Assembly: GCA_949358305.1 (NCBI GenBank)
Contig: OX442314.1
Span: 47,500,581 to 47,564,580 of the forward strand
Direction: 5' to 3'
DNA length: 64,000 nucleotides
Origin: Strigamia acuminata
Lineage: Eukaryota; Arthropoda; Chilopoda; Geophilomorpha; Linotaeniidae
Part shown: piece after piece, positions 1-9,051 of the stretch
Numbering within the stretch: position 1 is the stretch's first letter
Layout of the letters: each line of letters opens with the position of its first letter
The notes under the pieces: generated by a model
The model's database searches: none
What the model was told of the DNA's origin: nothing
What the model saw: the letters and a program-made list of their open reading frames with translations, nothing else
Translations under genes and position numbers: made by a program

Positions 1-288
1 AATTATATTAAATATATTTATCGAATTTTTCTTTCAGAAAAATAACTTACAGTTTGCTGAATCAAGAAAAACTGTCGTGCTGTATCGGAGTCGATGCATC
101 CACTTCAAAACTTATCGGAAAAGTGGCTAAGTTCGTTGATTGGAGCAACGAACTTGTTTCGGTGACACCGAATGACGTCACAAATTATAACGCATTGTGA
201 ACGTTGTCATTCGAGTGTGGACTACGAATGACGTCACGAGATTGCTCTCTCGGATCTTTTGGGTAAACCCAAAAGCTGAAAGTCAACG
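1..288 (-). other. 3' flank of element 1 pol
   Basis: This stretch lies downstream of the pol stop codon of the minus-strand element 1. I see no ORF, no copy of the LTR-like sequence found at 7673-8580, and no polypurine tract, so the 3' LTR and any third gene of this element must lie beyond the left edge. A short motif 'aatgacgtca' occurs twice (170-180 and 226-236). Confidence 0.5.
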
Positions 289-3200
289 CTATGTCTTGAC
301 TCGCGGAACGCGAGATCTCAAGTTGTACTTTGACTTTCGCGAAGTACAATCCAACTTGTTTAGATTGTCATCAGCATCGTCTCCAATGTCAGATGAGTTA
401 TTTTCTTCATTGTTTGAAATTTTCTCTTTTTCTAAAAACATTTCCTTTTCTAGATTTTCATCAAGAGAAACATTTTCAAGTCTCTTGTTTATTTCATCGA
501 CTTCGTTATTTTTGAGTTTCGATTTTTCACTCGATTCCGTGTTTTCGACAGGAATTTTGGATAATTCAGCATCATCCAAGGTATTAACAATATTTTTTGT
601 TTTTTGACCCACTTCCTCCCCTTCCAGCCAAATTTCTTGGTTGAAAACAGGAAAGTACGGCATTAATTCAGTGCCGTGAACAGCTGGATAAATTTTATTA
701 TCACTCAGCCGTCGAAGTTGAAAGGCGCCTCCTTGTAACCTTTTGACAATTACATAAGGCCCATTCCTTTTTGGTGAAATGCCTGCTGCTATTCCTTTAG
801 CGGCATTTGAGAGAATATGAGACTCTCGCCAGACTAAATCATTTTGTCTGAAGTTGTCGAATTTCTTATCTGATTTTCCAGCTTCGACACGGCGTCTCAA
901 ATCTAAGACGTGAGACATCATATGCTGATATGTCTCTGCAATTATTGCTTCTAATTTCTGAACATATAAATGCGGATTTTTTGGGTCAATGACTAAAATT
1001 CCCTCCGGAATTCTTGGATCCCAAGGAATTCTTAATTCTCGGAAAAAATTTAAGAAAGCTGGAGAATAATCTCTGCCTCTTGTTACAGTTGTTCTCAAAC
1101 TGAATGCAAATTCGCGTAGATACTCATCCCATTGGTCGTGAATATCTAAATAAATCGAAACTAAATATTTAATATCTCGATTGGTTCTCTCCACAGGATT
1201 GCTTTGTGGATGATAAATCGATGTCGGTGTTCGCGACATGTCGAATTTTTTGCAAAATTCTTTATAGACCTGTGATCGAAATTGAGGTCCATTATCACTT
1301 ATAATTTGTCTCGGAAATCCGAAAGTTATTGATAAGTGATAAATTGTGTTGGCAACTTTCATTGCCGTTGGATTACACATTGGAAATAATTCTGGCCAAT
1401 GCGTAGCAACATCTACGATGACGCAAATGTGGGTATTGTTTCTTCTGGTTCTTGGTTTAGGACCAGACAAATCCACACTGAGGCAGTCAAATGGTCCAAA
1501 TGGTCCAATTTGAGCGCCTTCAATTTCGGTCTTCGATCTCGGCTTGCATGCCTGACATCCTTGACAATGTTGAATAAAACGTGTAATATCACGTTTCATA
1601 CCTTTCCAGGTATAAACTCTTCGAGTTCGGTACATTGTCCTCGCAATGCCTGGGTGGCCGGACAGTGGATGTCCGTGCATCAACCAAATGATTTTATAAA
1701 TCAATTTTCTTGGCACAACAACTTTAAGCGCCCTACCATCCTCTCCTAATTCATCGGTAGAGGTAGGATGATAATGGAGTAACATATCTTCTTCAATGAG
1801 ATAAGTACTCGCGTGTCTTTCAAAATTTCTTCTTTGAAGACGAGTTACTATGTAACTTGGATATTGCTTGTTTAACAAGTAATTGCGAATATGTTGGCAA
1901 AATTTGTCTGCTTTTTGCGCTGCAATAATGTCATCTCTCGTTGGAGGATCACATTCCAATTGTTTAGCAATTTTAGCTGCAAATGCTTTAATTAAAACAT
2001 TTGTTGTTGGCAGCTCGAATTTTTTAGCCATCATGGCTCTTAATTCGACGTCAGGAGTTCCTGACGAATCATGCATATTAATACAAAAATTAATTAATGC
2101 TTGATCACTTTCATTGACTATTATTGACTTGGGTAATTCGTTGAATTTTCCCATTTGCCAACTTCGGCAAGGAGATGGACAATATGATAATAAATCATCA
2201 TTATCGCCATCGTCTTCTGGTTCGTCAGGTGCGCTGACAGGTGCACGAGACAATGCGTCTGCTATTACATTCAGCGGACCTTTGACGTACTGTATTTCGA
2301 ACGAATACGCCATCAGCTCCATTTGCCAACGAGCTAATCTGCCCGACGGGTCAGATAACGACATCAACCACTTAAGTGCTTGGTGATCCGTTTGTACAGT
2401 GAATGTAGTGTACTCTAAGTATGGGCGAAATTTGCGTAATCCCCATACTACTGCGAGACATTCCAATTCTGTCACAGTATAATTCTTTTCAGCGGGTTGC
2501 AAGCTTCTGCTTGCATACACGCATGGCATTTCGACTTCTTGGCCATCCACATTTTTCTTTTGTGTAAGGGCTGCACCCAACCCTTGTCTACTGGCGTCAG
2601 TATGAACAATAAATGGCATGTACAAGTCAGGCATCTTCATTGTTTCAGCATTCGTAAGCAAGTCTTTTATTGCGTCGAATGCTGCCTGATGATGCAGTTC
2701 CCAATCGAACTCCGCATCCTTCTTCAAGAGTGGCCTTAATGGTTCTGCAACCGTGGCTAAATTCTTGATTAGGCGGTGAAAGAAATTCACCATGCCTAGA
2801 AATCTTTGTAATTCCTTAAGATTGGTAGGAGCCGGAAATTGCGTAATTGCAGCGACTTTTTTAGGGTCTACTGCAAGTCCTTCTACTCCTACTTTGTAGC
2901 CTAGAAAAATTAATTCCTTTCTACAGAGATGCGTCTTGCCAGGATGCGCATGTAAATTAGCTTCTGCCAATTTTTTAAACACTATATCTAAATGTTTAAT
3001 GTGTTCTTCGAACGATTTGGATACAACAATTATGTCATCCAAATATGCCCATGCAAATTTTCTATAAACGTCACCTAAAACTTTTTCCATCAATTCTTGG
3101 AAAGTAGTTGGTGCGTTTACTAATCCGAAAGGCATGACTAAAAACATTAGTCTTCCCATTGGGCTCCAGAAGGCAGTTTTTTCTCTGTCTTCAGGTCGCA

Positions 3201-4515
3201 ATTCTATCTGCCAATATCCCTTGGTCAGATCTATAGTACTGACCCATTCGAATTCTCCGATTTCTCGCAGAATTTCCTCAATTGTTGGCATTTGAGGTGG
3301 GTTGTACTTAGTATGTGTATTGATGGGGCGAAAATCAATGCACAAGCGTGGGTCGTTTCCTGGTCGCATGACTAGGACTGGCCGCATTCCGTAATCGCCT
3401 TCAGCTTTGACGACTACGCCTTTGTCAATCATGTCTTGACAAAGTTGTCTGATTATTTCCCTTTTTTGAGGGTTTATGCTCTTAAAGGGGACACGAATAG
3501 GTTTATCCGTGTCAAGCTCAATTTTGTGCTTAACCAGGTGTGTTTTACCTGGATTTTTAGAAATAATCCTTTTATGTTTGGATAACATCTTTTCTAATAA
3601 TTTAGATTGCTCCAAATTTAAGTTAGCTTCTTCGACTAACTTTTGGATGAAATTCTCTTCATCAATTTTGCTTTGAGTTACACTTGCAGCGTAAGCTTTT
3701 GCAAAAGTCACAAATGAGGAATCGGGTTCCTCTATTTTCTCCAAATAACGATCCAGCAACGCTTGTGGAATGTAGGGTAAATCTGTATCCACAGGTTGCG
3801 TGAAATTCCAAGACATCGTCTGTGGATTAGGTTGGATTTTCAATTTATTCATAAAATCGCAACCCAATAGTACCATTGGATACTTATTTGGTATTACAAT
3901 GAACGGATGACGTAACGTGCCATGTGTCCATCGAAATGAAAGATGGATGGTTCCATCTGGAGTGACTTCTTCACTAGCCGTCGTAACTCTGACACCAGGT
4001 CCGATAGGTCGTAGATATTCTTCTAGACCTAATTGATTAATAACTGAAGTGGCTAGGAAGCTCTTATTTGCTCCTGAGTCCAACATACCAGTTATTACAC
4101 CTTTTAACGTTTCTAACTTTAACGTCGGAAGGTCTTGGCTGTTTGGTATTCCAGCCAGTTTGCACTCAAACTTGCGCAATTTATGATGAATTGTAATTGG
4201 AGGCTCCAAAGGCAATTCATCTAATAACTCATTGGTATCAAGAGTTGTAGTTGCAAATAACTTAATGCATTCCTCAATTCCAGGTGTCTCTGGAACTGAG
4301 CTTGGTCTATCATCTGTAATTTCGACTTTATCTTGAATATTGGAAGTGTCTTCTTCAGTCGGGGTTTCGCCGACAATCTCCTTCTTTAACTCAAGAGATT
4401 CTTTTTCTTTTAGTTCTGTTTGACGAATTAATTCATCAATAACTTCTCCAACATCTTCCATTATTTTCAGATTTTCATTCTCTGATTCCGATTTCGGAGG
4501 TGACGCAGCGTCCAC
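289..4515 (-). CDS. pol: Ty3/gypsy Pol polyprotein, element 1 (PR-RT-RH-IN)
   Basis: Reverse-transcribing polyprotein of an LTR retrotransposon. It is open over 1408 codons. Domains in order: aspartic protease (LDSGANKSFL, about residue 150), reverse transcriptase with the catalytic YLDD, RNase H (HTDASRQGLG, LECLAVVWG, TDHQALKWL), an HHCC zinc-binding integrase N-domain (HGHPLSGHPG ... CQGCQACKP), a DDE core (D in VDLSGPKP, D in ISDNGPQF, E in NPVERTNRD) and a GPY-type C-terminal module, then an acidic/basic tail. It has no ATG of its own; the frame is -1 relative to gag and continuous with an A AAA AAC heptamer at the gag end, so it should be made as Gag-Pol by -1 frameshifting. All catalytic residues are present. 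It is the same lineage as the 53.7-57.9 kb pol. Confidence 0.93.
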   Translation of the reverse strand: MDAASPPKSESENENLKIMEDVGEVIDELIRQTELKEKESLELKKEIVGETPTEEDTSNIQDKVEITDDRPSSVPETPGIEECIKLFATTTLDTNELLDELPLEPPITIHHKLRKFECKLAGIPNSQDLPTLKLETLKGVITGMLDSGANKSFLATSVINQLGLEEYLRPIGPGVRVTTASEEVTPDGTIHLSFRWTHGTLRHPFIVIPNKYPMVLLGCDFMNKLKIQPNPQTMSWNFTQPVDTDLPYIPQALLDRYLEKIEEPDSSFVTFAKAYAASVTQSKIDEENFIQKLVEEANLNLEQSKLLEKMLSKHKRIISKNPGKTHLVKHKIELDTDKPIRVPFKSINPQKREIIRQLCQDMIDKGVVVKAEGDYGMRPVLVMRPGNDPRLCIDFRPINTHTKYNPPQMPTIEEILREIGEFEWVSTIDLTKGYWQIELRPEDREKTAFWSPMGRLMFLVMPFGLVNAPTTFQELMEKVLGDVYRKFAWAYLDDIIVVSKSFEEHIKHLDIVFKKLAEANLHAHPGKTHLCRKELIFLGYKVGVEGLAVDPKKVAAITQFPAPTNLKELQRFLGMVNFFHRLIKNLATVAEPLRPLLKKDAEFDWELHHQAAFDAIKDLLTNAETMKMPDLYMPFIVHTDASRQGLGAALTQKKNVDGQEVEMPCVYASRSLQPAEKNYTVTELECLAVVWGLRKFRPYLEYTTFTVQTDHQALKWLMSLSDPSGRLARWQMELMAYSFEIQYVKGPLNVIADALSRAPVSAPDEPEDDGDNDDLLSYCPSPCRSWQMGKFNELPKSIIVNESDQALINFCINMHDSSGTPDVELRAMMAKKFELPTTNVLIKAFAAKIAKQLECDPPTRDDIIAAQKADKFCQHIRNYLLNKQYPSYIVTRLQRRNFERHASTYLIEEDMLLHYHPTSTDELGEDGRALKVVVPRKLIYKIIWLMHGHPLSGHPGIARTMYRTRRVYTWKGMKRDITRFIQHCQGCQACKPRSKTEIEGAQIGPFGPFDCLSVDLSGPKPRTRRNNTHICVIVDVATHWPELFPMCNPTAMKVANTIYHLSITFGFPRQIISDNGPQFRSQVYKEFCKKFDMSRTPTSIYHPQSNPVERTNRDIKYLVSIYLDIHDQWDEYLREFAFSLRTTVTRGRDYSPAFLNFFRELRIPWDPRIPEGILVIDPKNPHLYVQKLEAIIAETYQHMMSHVLDLRRRVEAGKSDKKFDNFRQNDLVWRESHILSNAAKGIAAGISPKRNGPYVIVKRLQGGAFQLRRLSDNKIYPAVHGTELMPYFPVFNQEIWLEGEEVGQKTKNIVNTLDDAELSKIPVENTESSEKSKLKNNEVDEINKRLENVSLDENLEKEMFLEKEKISNNEENNSSDIGDDADDNLNKLDCTSRKSKYNLRSRVPRVKT

Positions 4516-4535
4516 TAGACCTGATGGATCTGCGT

Positions 4536-5609
4536 CTACAAGTTTTTTCGAAACATGTCAGTTATGATCTTGACTGCTTTTTCAAACTCAGCTGTTGACA
4601 CTGGTTTGTCCTTTTTAGAGGAAGGGCAGTCTTTTTGCCAATGCCCTAATTTTTTGCATAAATTGCATGGATCAGTGGCAGGCGATTTCTTTTTTGTTGC
4701 TGCTGGTGAGGCAGAACGAGAACGAGCGTCAGACCGGCGCTCGGGCGACACCGCAGGTGACTTTGAATTCCTTTCGGTATTCACCTTTGATGCGTCAAAT
4801 GAAACATTTTTTGGTTTCATTTTTGGCTTCCATTTGCCTGCAACGGGGTTATTTTTTGCTAACAACGCCGCTGCTTTGGCCAATAAAGCCAACGTCTCGT
4901 CTCCTGTTTCCTCCTCCTCTTCAGCTTCTTCAGCTTCAGATGGCGGAGTTTCAGCTCCAGTTATATTGGCATGTAACTTAGGGACTGAATGTGGATTTTT
5001 GACGTCCTTTTTGGAAGATTCTTTTTTCGAACTCCTCCCTTCCACCTCGTCTAGAAAGTCTTCGTAACTAGGTGGCTGCAACAATTTCAAACCATTGAAG
5101 GTTTCATTGTTTTGCTCAGCGAGTCTTTTCTCTCGCTTTAAGTACGCTGACCTTTCGGTATCTGTAAGGTAAGCTTTGTACTTTTCGTCAATGCGCAATT
5201 GATTGACCTCCATGAACTCATTTAACTCGGAGAATTTCCCCGGGTCGGGAGCGTCCGACATCATCAGAATATTTTTACTATATTCTGTGAGACCAGCTCT
5301 AAACTGATCATCTGCTGTTGCGTCAGTGACAGCATGTGGCATTCTGCCAAGCAGATTCTCTGCTCTTAGCATGTACGAATGTAAGCTTTCGCCTTTTCGT
5401 TGCTTAAGACATCGCCAGAGCGTCTTGATGTCTTCGCTCGATTCACCAAATTTAAACATAAATTGTTTAACGAAGTCATCCCACTTCGTGAAGTCTTTCC
5501 TGCGAAACCACTCCTTGACATCGCCAACCAGTATTCTTGGTACTAGATGGGCCAATGCACCTTCACAGCTAAAGCTATGAACTTTGCCTAGTTCGAATAT
5601 TTCCAGCAA
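4536..5609 (-). CDS. gag: Gag C-terminal half, element 1 (capsid + zinc knuckle)
   Basis: Structural Gag region. Capsid-like sequence of the retrotrans_gag type (VKEWFRRKDFTKWDDFVKQF, then a conserved LKQRKGESLHSYMLRAENLL stretch) is followed by an acidic patch, a Ser/Lys-rich segment and a CCHC knuckle (CNLCKKLGHWQKDC). The frame is the same as the upstream 7559-5664 ORF and is separated from it by a single TGA at 5664-5666, so the two are halves of one Gag interrupted by one stop. It ends CGA AAA AAC TTG TAG, which contains the slippery heptamer A AAA AAC. It is likely translated only by readthrough of the TGA, or is inactivated by that mutation. Confidence 0.85.
   Translation of the reverse strand: MLEIFELGKVHSFSCEGALAHLVPRILVGDVKEWFRRKDFTKWDDFVKQFMFKFGESSEDIKTLWRCLKQRKGESLHSYMLRAENLLGRMPHAVTDATADDQFRAGLTEYSKNILMMSDAPDPGKFSELNEFMEVNQLRIDEKYKAYLTDTERSAYLKREKRLAEQNNETFNGLKLLQPPSYEDFLDEVEGRSSKKESSKKDVKNPHSVPKLHANITGAETPPSEAEEAEEEEETGDETLALLAKAAALLAKNNPVAGKWKPKMKPKNVSFDASKVNTERNSKSPAVSPERRSDARSRSASPAATKKKSPATDPCNLCKKLGHWQKDCPSSKKDKPVSTAEFEKAVKIITDMFRKNL
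4542..4548 (-). promoter_or_regulatory. -1 ribosomal frameshift heptamer A AAA AAC (element 1)
   Basis: On the minus strand the last gag codons read cgA AAA AAC ttg tag, in the phase required for simultaneous -1 slippage (X XXY YYZ). The pol frame is exactly -1 and open from here. The giant element at 53.7 kb has the same heptamer at the same place. Confidence 0.8.
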
Positions 5610-5663
5610 GAGGTTTGACCCTGCTTGCCAACTTCCATTATAGGCATGTGGGATAACTCGATC

Positions 5664-7559
5664 TCATCTAATGAACTTTTCATCTGTTGTTTGATGAGTC
5701 CATTTATCAGAAGTAAATTCATTTATTTTTTGCAAAATAATTTTATCCCTTCTGTTTTTTCGCTGTTGTTGAGCATTTTGCCTCAACAACTGGTCAATCT
5801 CATCTTTCGTGTAAAAATCGGGTCTTTGAGTTCTACTACGTGTTCTGTGACGAGATCGCCCTCTCACACTGGGGTGTGAGGAATCTGTATCTGACGCAGA
5901 TTCATGATTCGGATTTGGCGGCGGATCAGGGTCCGGAGGATCGTCGCCATCTGGCGGACGACGGTCTCCATTTGGTGGTCCCCTTCCACCTCGATTGCCA
6001 TTCGAATTGTGGTCACGTGAGTGGCCACCTCCATGTCCATCTGAACTGTCTCCACCTGGTGGATCACCACCTGGTGGATTTCCACGGTATCTCGGCCCAT
6101 CACGGATGTCGTTATGACAATCTCGTTTCGGTGAGCCTTCTCGCGGATTATCGTGTGACCGTCCACGATCGTGTGGTTTCTCACGTTCTTTATTCTTTTT
6201 CTCTAGCAATCCGATTAATCGGTCACTATTGCTAAAGAATCGATCCGAATTTTGCGGAACTTTTGGGGAATGATATTCGGTCGGGTCTGGTTGTCGCTTT
6301 CGCTTTTTGCGACTGTGATGACTATTACCGCTTCCACGACTACTGCGTGAGTCATCACTGTCAGTCCAGCTTGATTGTCGACTGACTTTCGGTTTAGCTG
6401 ATGTTAACTCAATCAACTCAGGTGATTTGGAAGCACCTTTTTGCAAAACTGGGGCTGGCTTTGCAAAATTATCTTCGCCACAAACGTCTTGTACTTTTTG
6501 TACGACTACTGCAAAGTTTTCTTGCACCGTCAATAGATCTGCGCGAAGAATTTCGTTTTCACGAGCTTGCGCAGCTAAGTCGGCACGCAATAACTGCTCT
6601 GCAGTGCTTTGACTTTTGGCGGCTTGACTAGCATCAATTACAGACTGCTGTCGAGCGAGAAATACTTCATTTTCTCGTTGTGCTAATCTCTTAGCTCTTG
6701 CTGCTTGTTCTGCAGCATAATTCTCGTAATTTTGAGAAGTGGAGGGAATTACTTCCCTCGCTCGAACTGGGGCGGTTAGTTCGGCGGTCATTAAATTTGT
6801 GTTGGCTTCTCGCAAATTTGCGTTGGCCAATCTCAAATTTTCATTAGCAATTTCTAAATCTTTTTGGGCTTGATTTAGTTGCTCGAGCCTTTGTTGTTGC
6901 TCTTCGTCAGTAATTAGCCAGGAAGCTTTTTCCTGCTCTAATTGTAACAACTTAACATGGTCATTCGCACGTTGTTGTTTTAGTTCGGCATTCTGCTGCT
7001 GCATTTCTGCATGCATTCGCTCGAACTCTGCTTGCAAGCTTGTTCTGACGATTTCAACGTCTTTTTGACATTGTTTGCGAACCATAGCTTTGTGGATTTG
7101 TTCCACAGTCATTTCGCTAGTGACTTTTACTCCCTCGAGCCTAGCTTGCTCACGGAGTGCGTCCATCATGGTTACACGCACGGGAGAATGAGAAACTTCC
7201 ATATTGGAGTTCTCAGAATCTTGCTGTGCTGCACCTTGAACCGGTGATGAATTCAGCGAGTGCTCTGCACTTGACGATTGAATTCGTAAATTCAAATCAT
7301 CGCTTTGCGTCTTGGAACGGCCACTTCCAGTTGGATTATTTAAGTCCAACTGGCCGCTGGGCGGGGATGGCTGTTGTCTCTCCAACGCTTGCGTGAATTC
7401 ATTCACGATTAACTGTGCCGAGTTACAGTTAGCTGTTTGATCCATGGCTTCAAACAGTTCTTGTGACTCAGTTACTTCTTGATCCACGGCTGGTAGATCG
7501 ATCGCCACTCGTCTCTTCGCCGGCCTTCCTCTCGGTCTCTTTTCGCCTGGAGTCGCCAT
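5664..7559 (-). CDS. gag: Gag N-terminal half, element 1 (AT-hook, coiled coil)
   Basis: 631 codons starting ATG GCG ACT. Near the N terminus is an AT-hook-like KRPRGRPAKRR. Residues of about 150-260 form a long Gln/Glu/Asn-rich coiled coil with the heptad-like repeat 'NENLRLANANLREANTNL'. The rest is Arg/Pro/Gly/Asp-rich and disordered, with an SR-like patch. It stops at a TGA, beyond which the same frame continues straight into the capsid region, so this is not a separate gene. An N-terminal DNA-binding motif plus coiled coil in front of the capsid is unusual for Ty3 Gag. I cannot tell whether the TGA is a mutation (one step from CGA) or is read through. Confidence 0.75.
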   Translation of the reverse strand: MATPGEKRPRGRPAKRRVAIDLPAVDQEVTESQELFEAMDQTANCNSAQLIVNEFTQALERQQPSPPSGQLDLNNPTGSGRSKTQSDDLNLRIQSSSAEHSLNSSPVQGAAQQDSENSNMEVSHSPVRVTMMDALREQARLEGVKVTSEMTVEQIHKAMVRKQCQKDVEIVRTSLQAEFERMHAEMQQQNAELKQQRANDHVKLLQLEQEKASWLITDEEQQQRLEQLNQAQKDLEIANENLRLANANLREANTNLMTAELTAPVRAREVIPSTSQNYENYAAEQAARAKRLAQRENEVFLARQQSVIDASQAAKSQSTAEQLLRADLAAQARENEILRADLLTVQENFAVVVQKVQDVCGEDNFAKPAPVLQKGASKSPELIELTSAKPKVSRQSSWTDSDDSRSSRGSGNSHHSRKKRKRQPDPTEYHSPKVPQNSDRFFSNSDRLIGLLEKKNKEREKPHDRGRSHDNPREGSPKRDCHNDIRDGPRYRGNPPGGDPPGGDSSDGHGGGHSRDHNSNGNRGGRGPPNGDRRPPDGDDPPDPDPPPNPNHESASDTDSSHPSVRGRSRHRTRSRTQRPDFYTKDEIDQLLRQNAQQQRKNRRDKIILQKINEFTSDKWTHQTTDEKFIR

Positions 7560-7652
7560 TATTCAATGAAGACAAAGAAAGGATAGAGAAGAAAGATAAG
7601 CAAGATAAAAATGGCGGGTAAATTTTAACTAACAAAGTTATACAATGACTAT

Positions 7653-7670
7653 CCCGGACGGACCCCCACG
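7653..7670 (-). promoter_or_regulatory. Primer-binding site, tRNA-Pro type (element 1)
   Basis: The minus strand reads TGGGGGTCCGTCCGGGAT. The classic retroviral tRNA-Pro PBS is TGGGGGCTCGTCCGGGAT, which differs by two adjacent bases. It lies two bases after a CA dinucleotide that would end the LTR, and about 95 bases upstream of the gag ATG. Confidence 0.65.
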
Positions 7671-7672
7671 TG

Positions 7673-8580
7673 CTGCGATCCGGGTTTTTATCCACTTAAT
7701 TTCTAATAAATTAAGCAGAAACCGCAGGTGAATGCTATAAAAGACTTACAATCGGCGGCCTTAAATTATCTAGGGGTTAAGTTTAAGGAAAAGAAATAAA
7801 AAAGACAGTTTATAATATAAAAATCACAAATATGTATTTATTCGGTTTAATACAATAAAATATGATAAAAATGACTAGTTAAAATAATACAATGGCGACA
7901 AGTCGCTGAATAATGGAGTAGGAAACAAAGGAAGGGCTTGCAACGACTGTTGCAAGCTACAAAGCGTCAGAAATGGCGCTTAAACAACACAATGTTGTTG
8001 AGCGAAGGCAAATGTCTTCGTTTGCTGAACTCACGAACGATGGTCGAAGACGATGGTTCTCGTGGGCTCCTTCTACGGCTCGTGCGACGGCTCGGCGGCG
8101 GTGGTTGACGGCTGTAGGCTTCCGGCTCTCGTACGATGGCGGTGGCTGTCGTTCGCGCGGCAGCGACGGCGATGGTTCACGATCGTCGGGAAACTTCTCG
8201 GTTACGATTGCTGGAATTAGCTTCGGCTAATTCAAGCAGGATAGCTGGCTTTGTAATTCGTTACAAAGCAAGCTGGTGAAACTTGACGGTTACACGGTCC
8301 ACTGTCAATACGTATTGTCGGAGCAGATATCGCAGTGATGTTGTGGGTTGTGTATTTTTGTCAAGAGTCCCGATTTGAGCCAAGGCGCGAGCCCAGCACG
8401 CTTCAATATTGCGCAGAAAACCTGCGCACTTAGCTCAAATGGGTGCAACTAGTGGTTATTACACCATATTGCACCATAACGGCTAATAACCGTTTTCACC
8501 CCGGACAACCTGGGGTGATATGTGCCTACAGTAGAGAGGATTTCTCCCCTCGGTCACATGATCTGACTTGGCGTGTGCCA
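7673..8580 (-). repeat. 5' LTR of element 1 (edges partly inferred)
   Basis: Between the PBS and a disrupted copia pol. The minus strand would run TGTGGCACACGCC ... GATCGCAGCA (TG...CA). The right edge is inferred; the second LTR is outside the window. It contains AATAAA near 7840 on the minus strand. The transcribed part is packed with perfect hairpins: 7936-7957 (GCTTGCAA/TTGCAAGC), 7983-7999 (AACAACA/TGTTGTT), 8214-8233 (GAATTAGC/GCTAATTC), 8248-8269 (GCTTTGTAA/TTACAAAGC), 8410-8428 (TGCGCAG/CTGCGCA) and 8497-8517 (CACCCC/GGGGTG). A plus-strand ORF here (7973-8230) looks like a shadow. Confidence 0.6.
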
Positions 8581-8620
8581 CAGTCAAATTAATTAGAAGA
8601 CAATTAATTTTATCTTCTAA

Positions 8621-8746
8621 GTTGGTGAATATTTTGAGATCACCACAATTAAAACTGCAGAAATGTTAGCAGACATTACAACTAAAGCTTTGACTCAACC
8701 AAAATTAATGGTAGCATTAGAAGGACTAGGAATTAAACAAGTTTAG
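8621..8746 (+). pseudogene. Copia Pol C-terminal remnant (RNase H end)
   Basis: The frame ending at TAG 8744-8746 reads EITTIKTAEMLADITTKAL followed by TQPKL, the hallmark end of Ty1/copia RNase H (…ADI.TKAL…). Upstream bases 8600-8618 still resemble the family but contain a stop. The rest of pol is missing because element 1 was inserted here. Confidence 0.75.
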
Positions 8747-8775
8747 CAGAATAAAAATTTATATGATAGCCAATA

Positions 8776-8800
8776 TGGGGGAGTGTTGTAACGTGAATAT
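8776..8800 (+). repeat. Copia polypurine tract and LTR start
   Basis: About 30 bases after the copia stop comes 'ggggga' then TGTTGTAACGTGAATATTGG, a typical copia PPT followed by an LTR beginning TGTTG. I cannot find the LTR end; a dispersed repeat begins at about 8805. Confidence 0.5.
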
Positions 8801-8804
8801 TGGC

Positions 8805-8982
8805 AGGGCTGGTGCAAAGGGTGAGGCGGTGAGGCGATCGCCTCAGGTGGCATATTTCCAAGGGCGGCGTCTTTGGGCACATAATCCGATTTCTTTCCAT
8901 CCAAGAAAAAAAAATTTTTACTGTTCAAAATGGCGGCCAATGGCTTGCTCGCCTCAGGTGGAAATATGTGCACCTGCCCTGA
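8805..8982 (+). repeat. Dispersed repeat, copy 1 (gaggcgatcgc family)
   Basis: This block is repeated at 16640-16805. Both copies contain 'gaggcgatcgc', 'tcaggtggcatattt', 'gggcggcgtctttgggc' and 'gcctcaggtggaaatatgtg'. The two ends share 'cctcaggtgg' followed by an AT step, suggesting a short non-autonomous element. Family unknown. Confidence 0.55.
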
Positions 8983-9051
8983 TACCGTCTGTATGATTGT
9001 CGTAAAATCCAACTCAAATCCCAAAAACCACTCAAAGTTTTTGTGTTTAAT

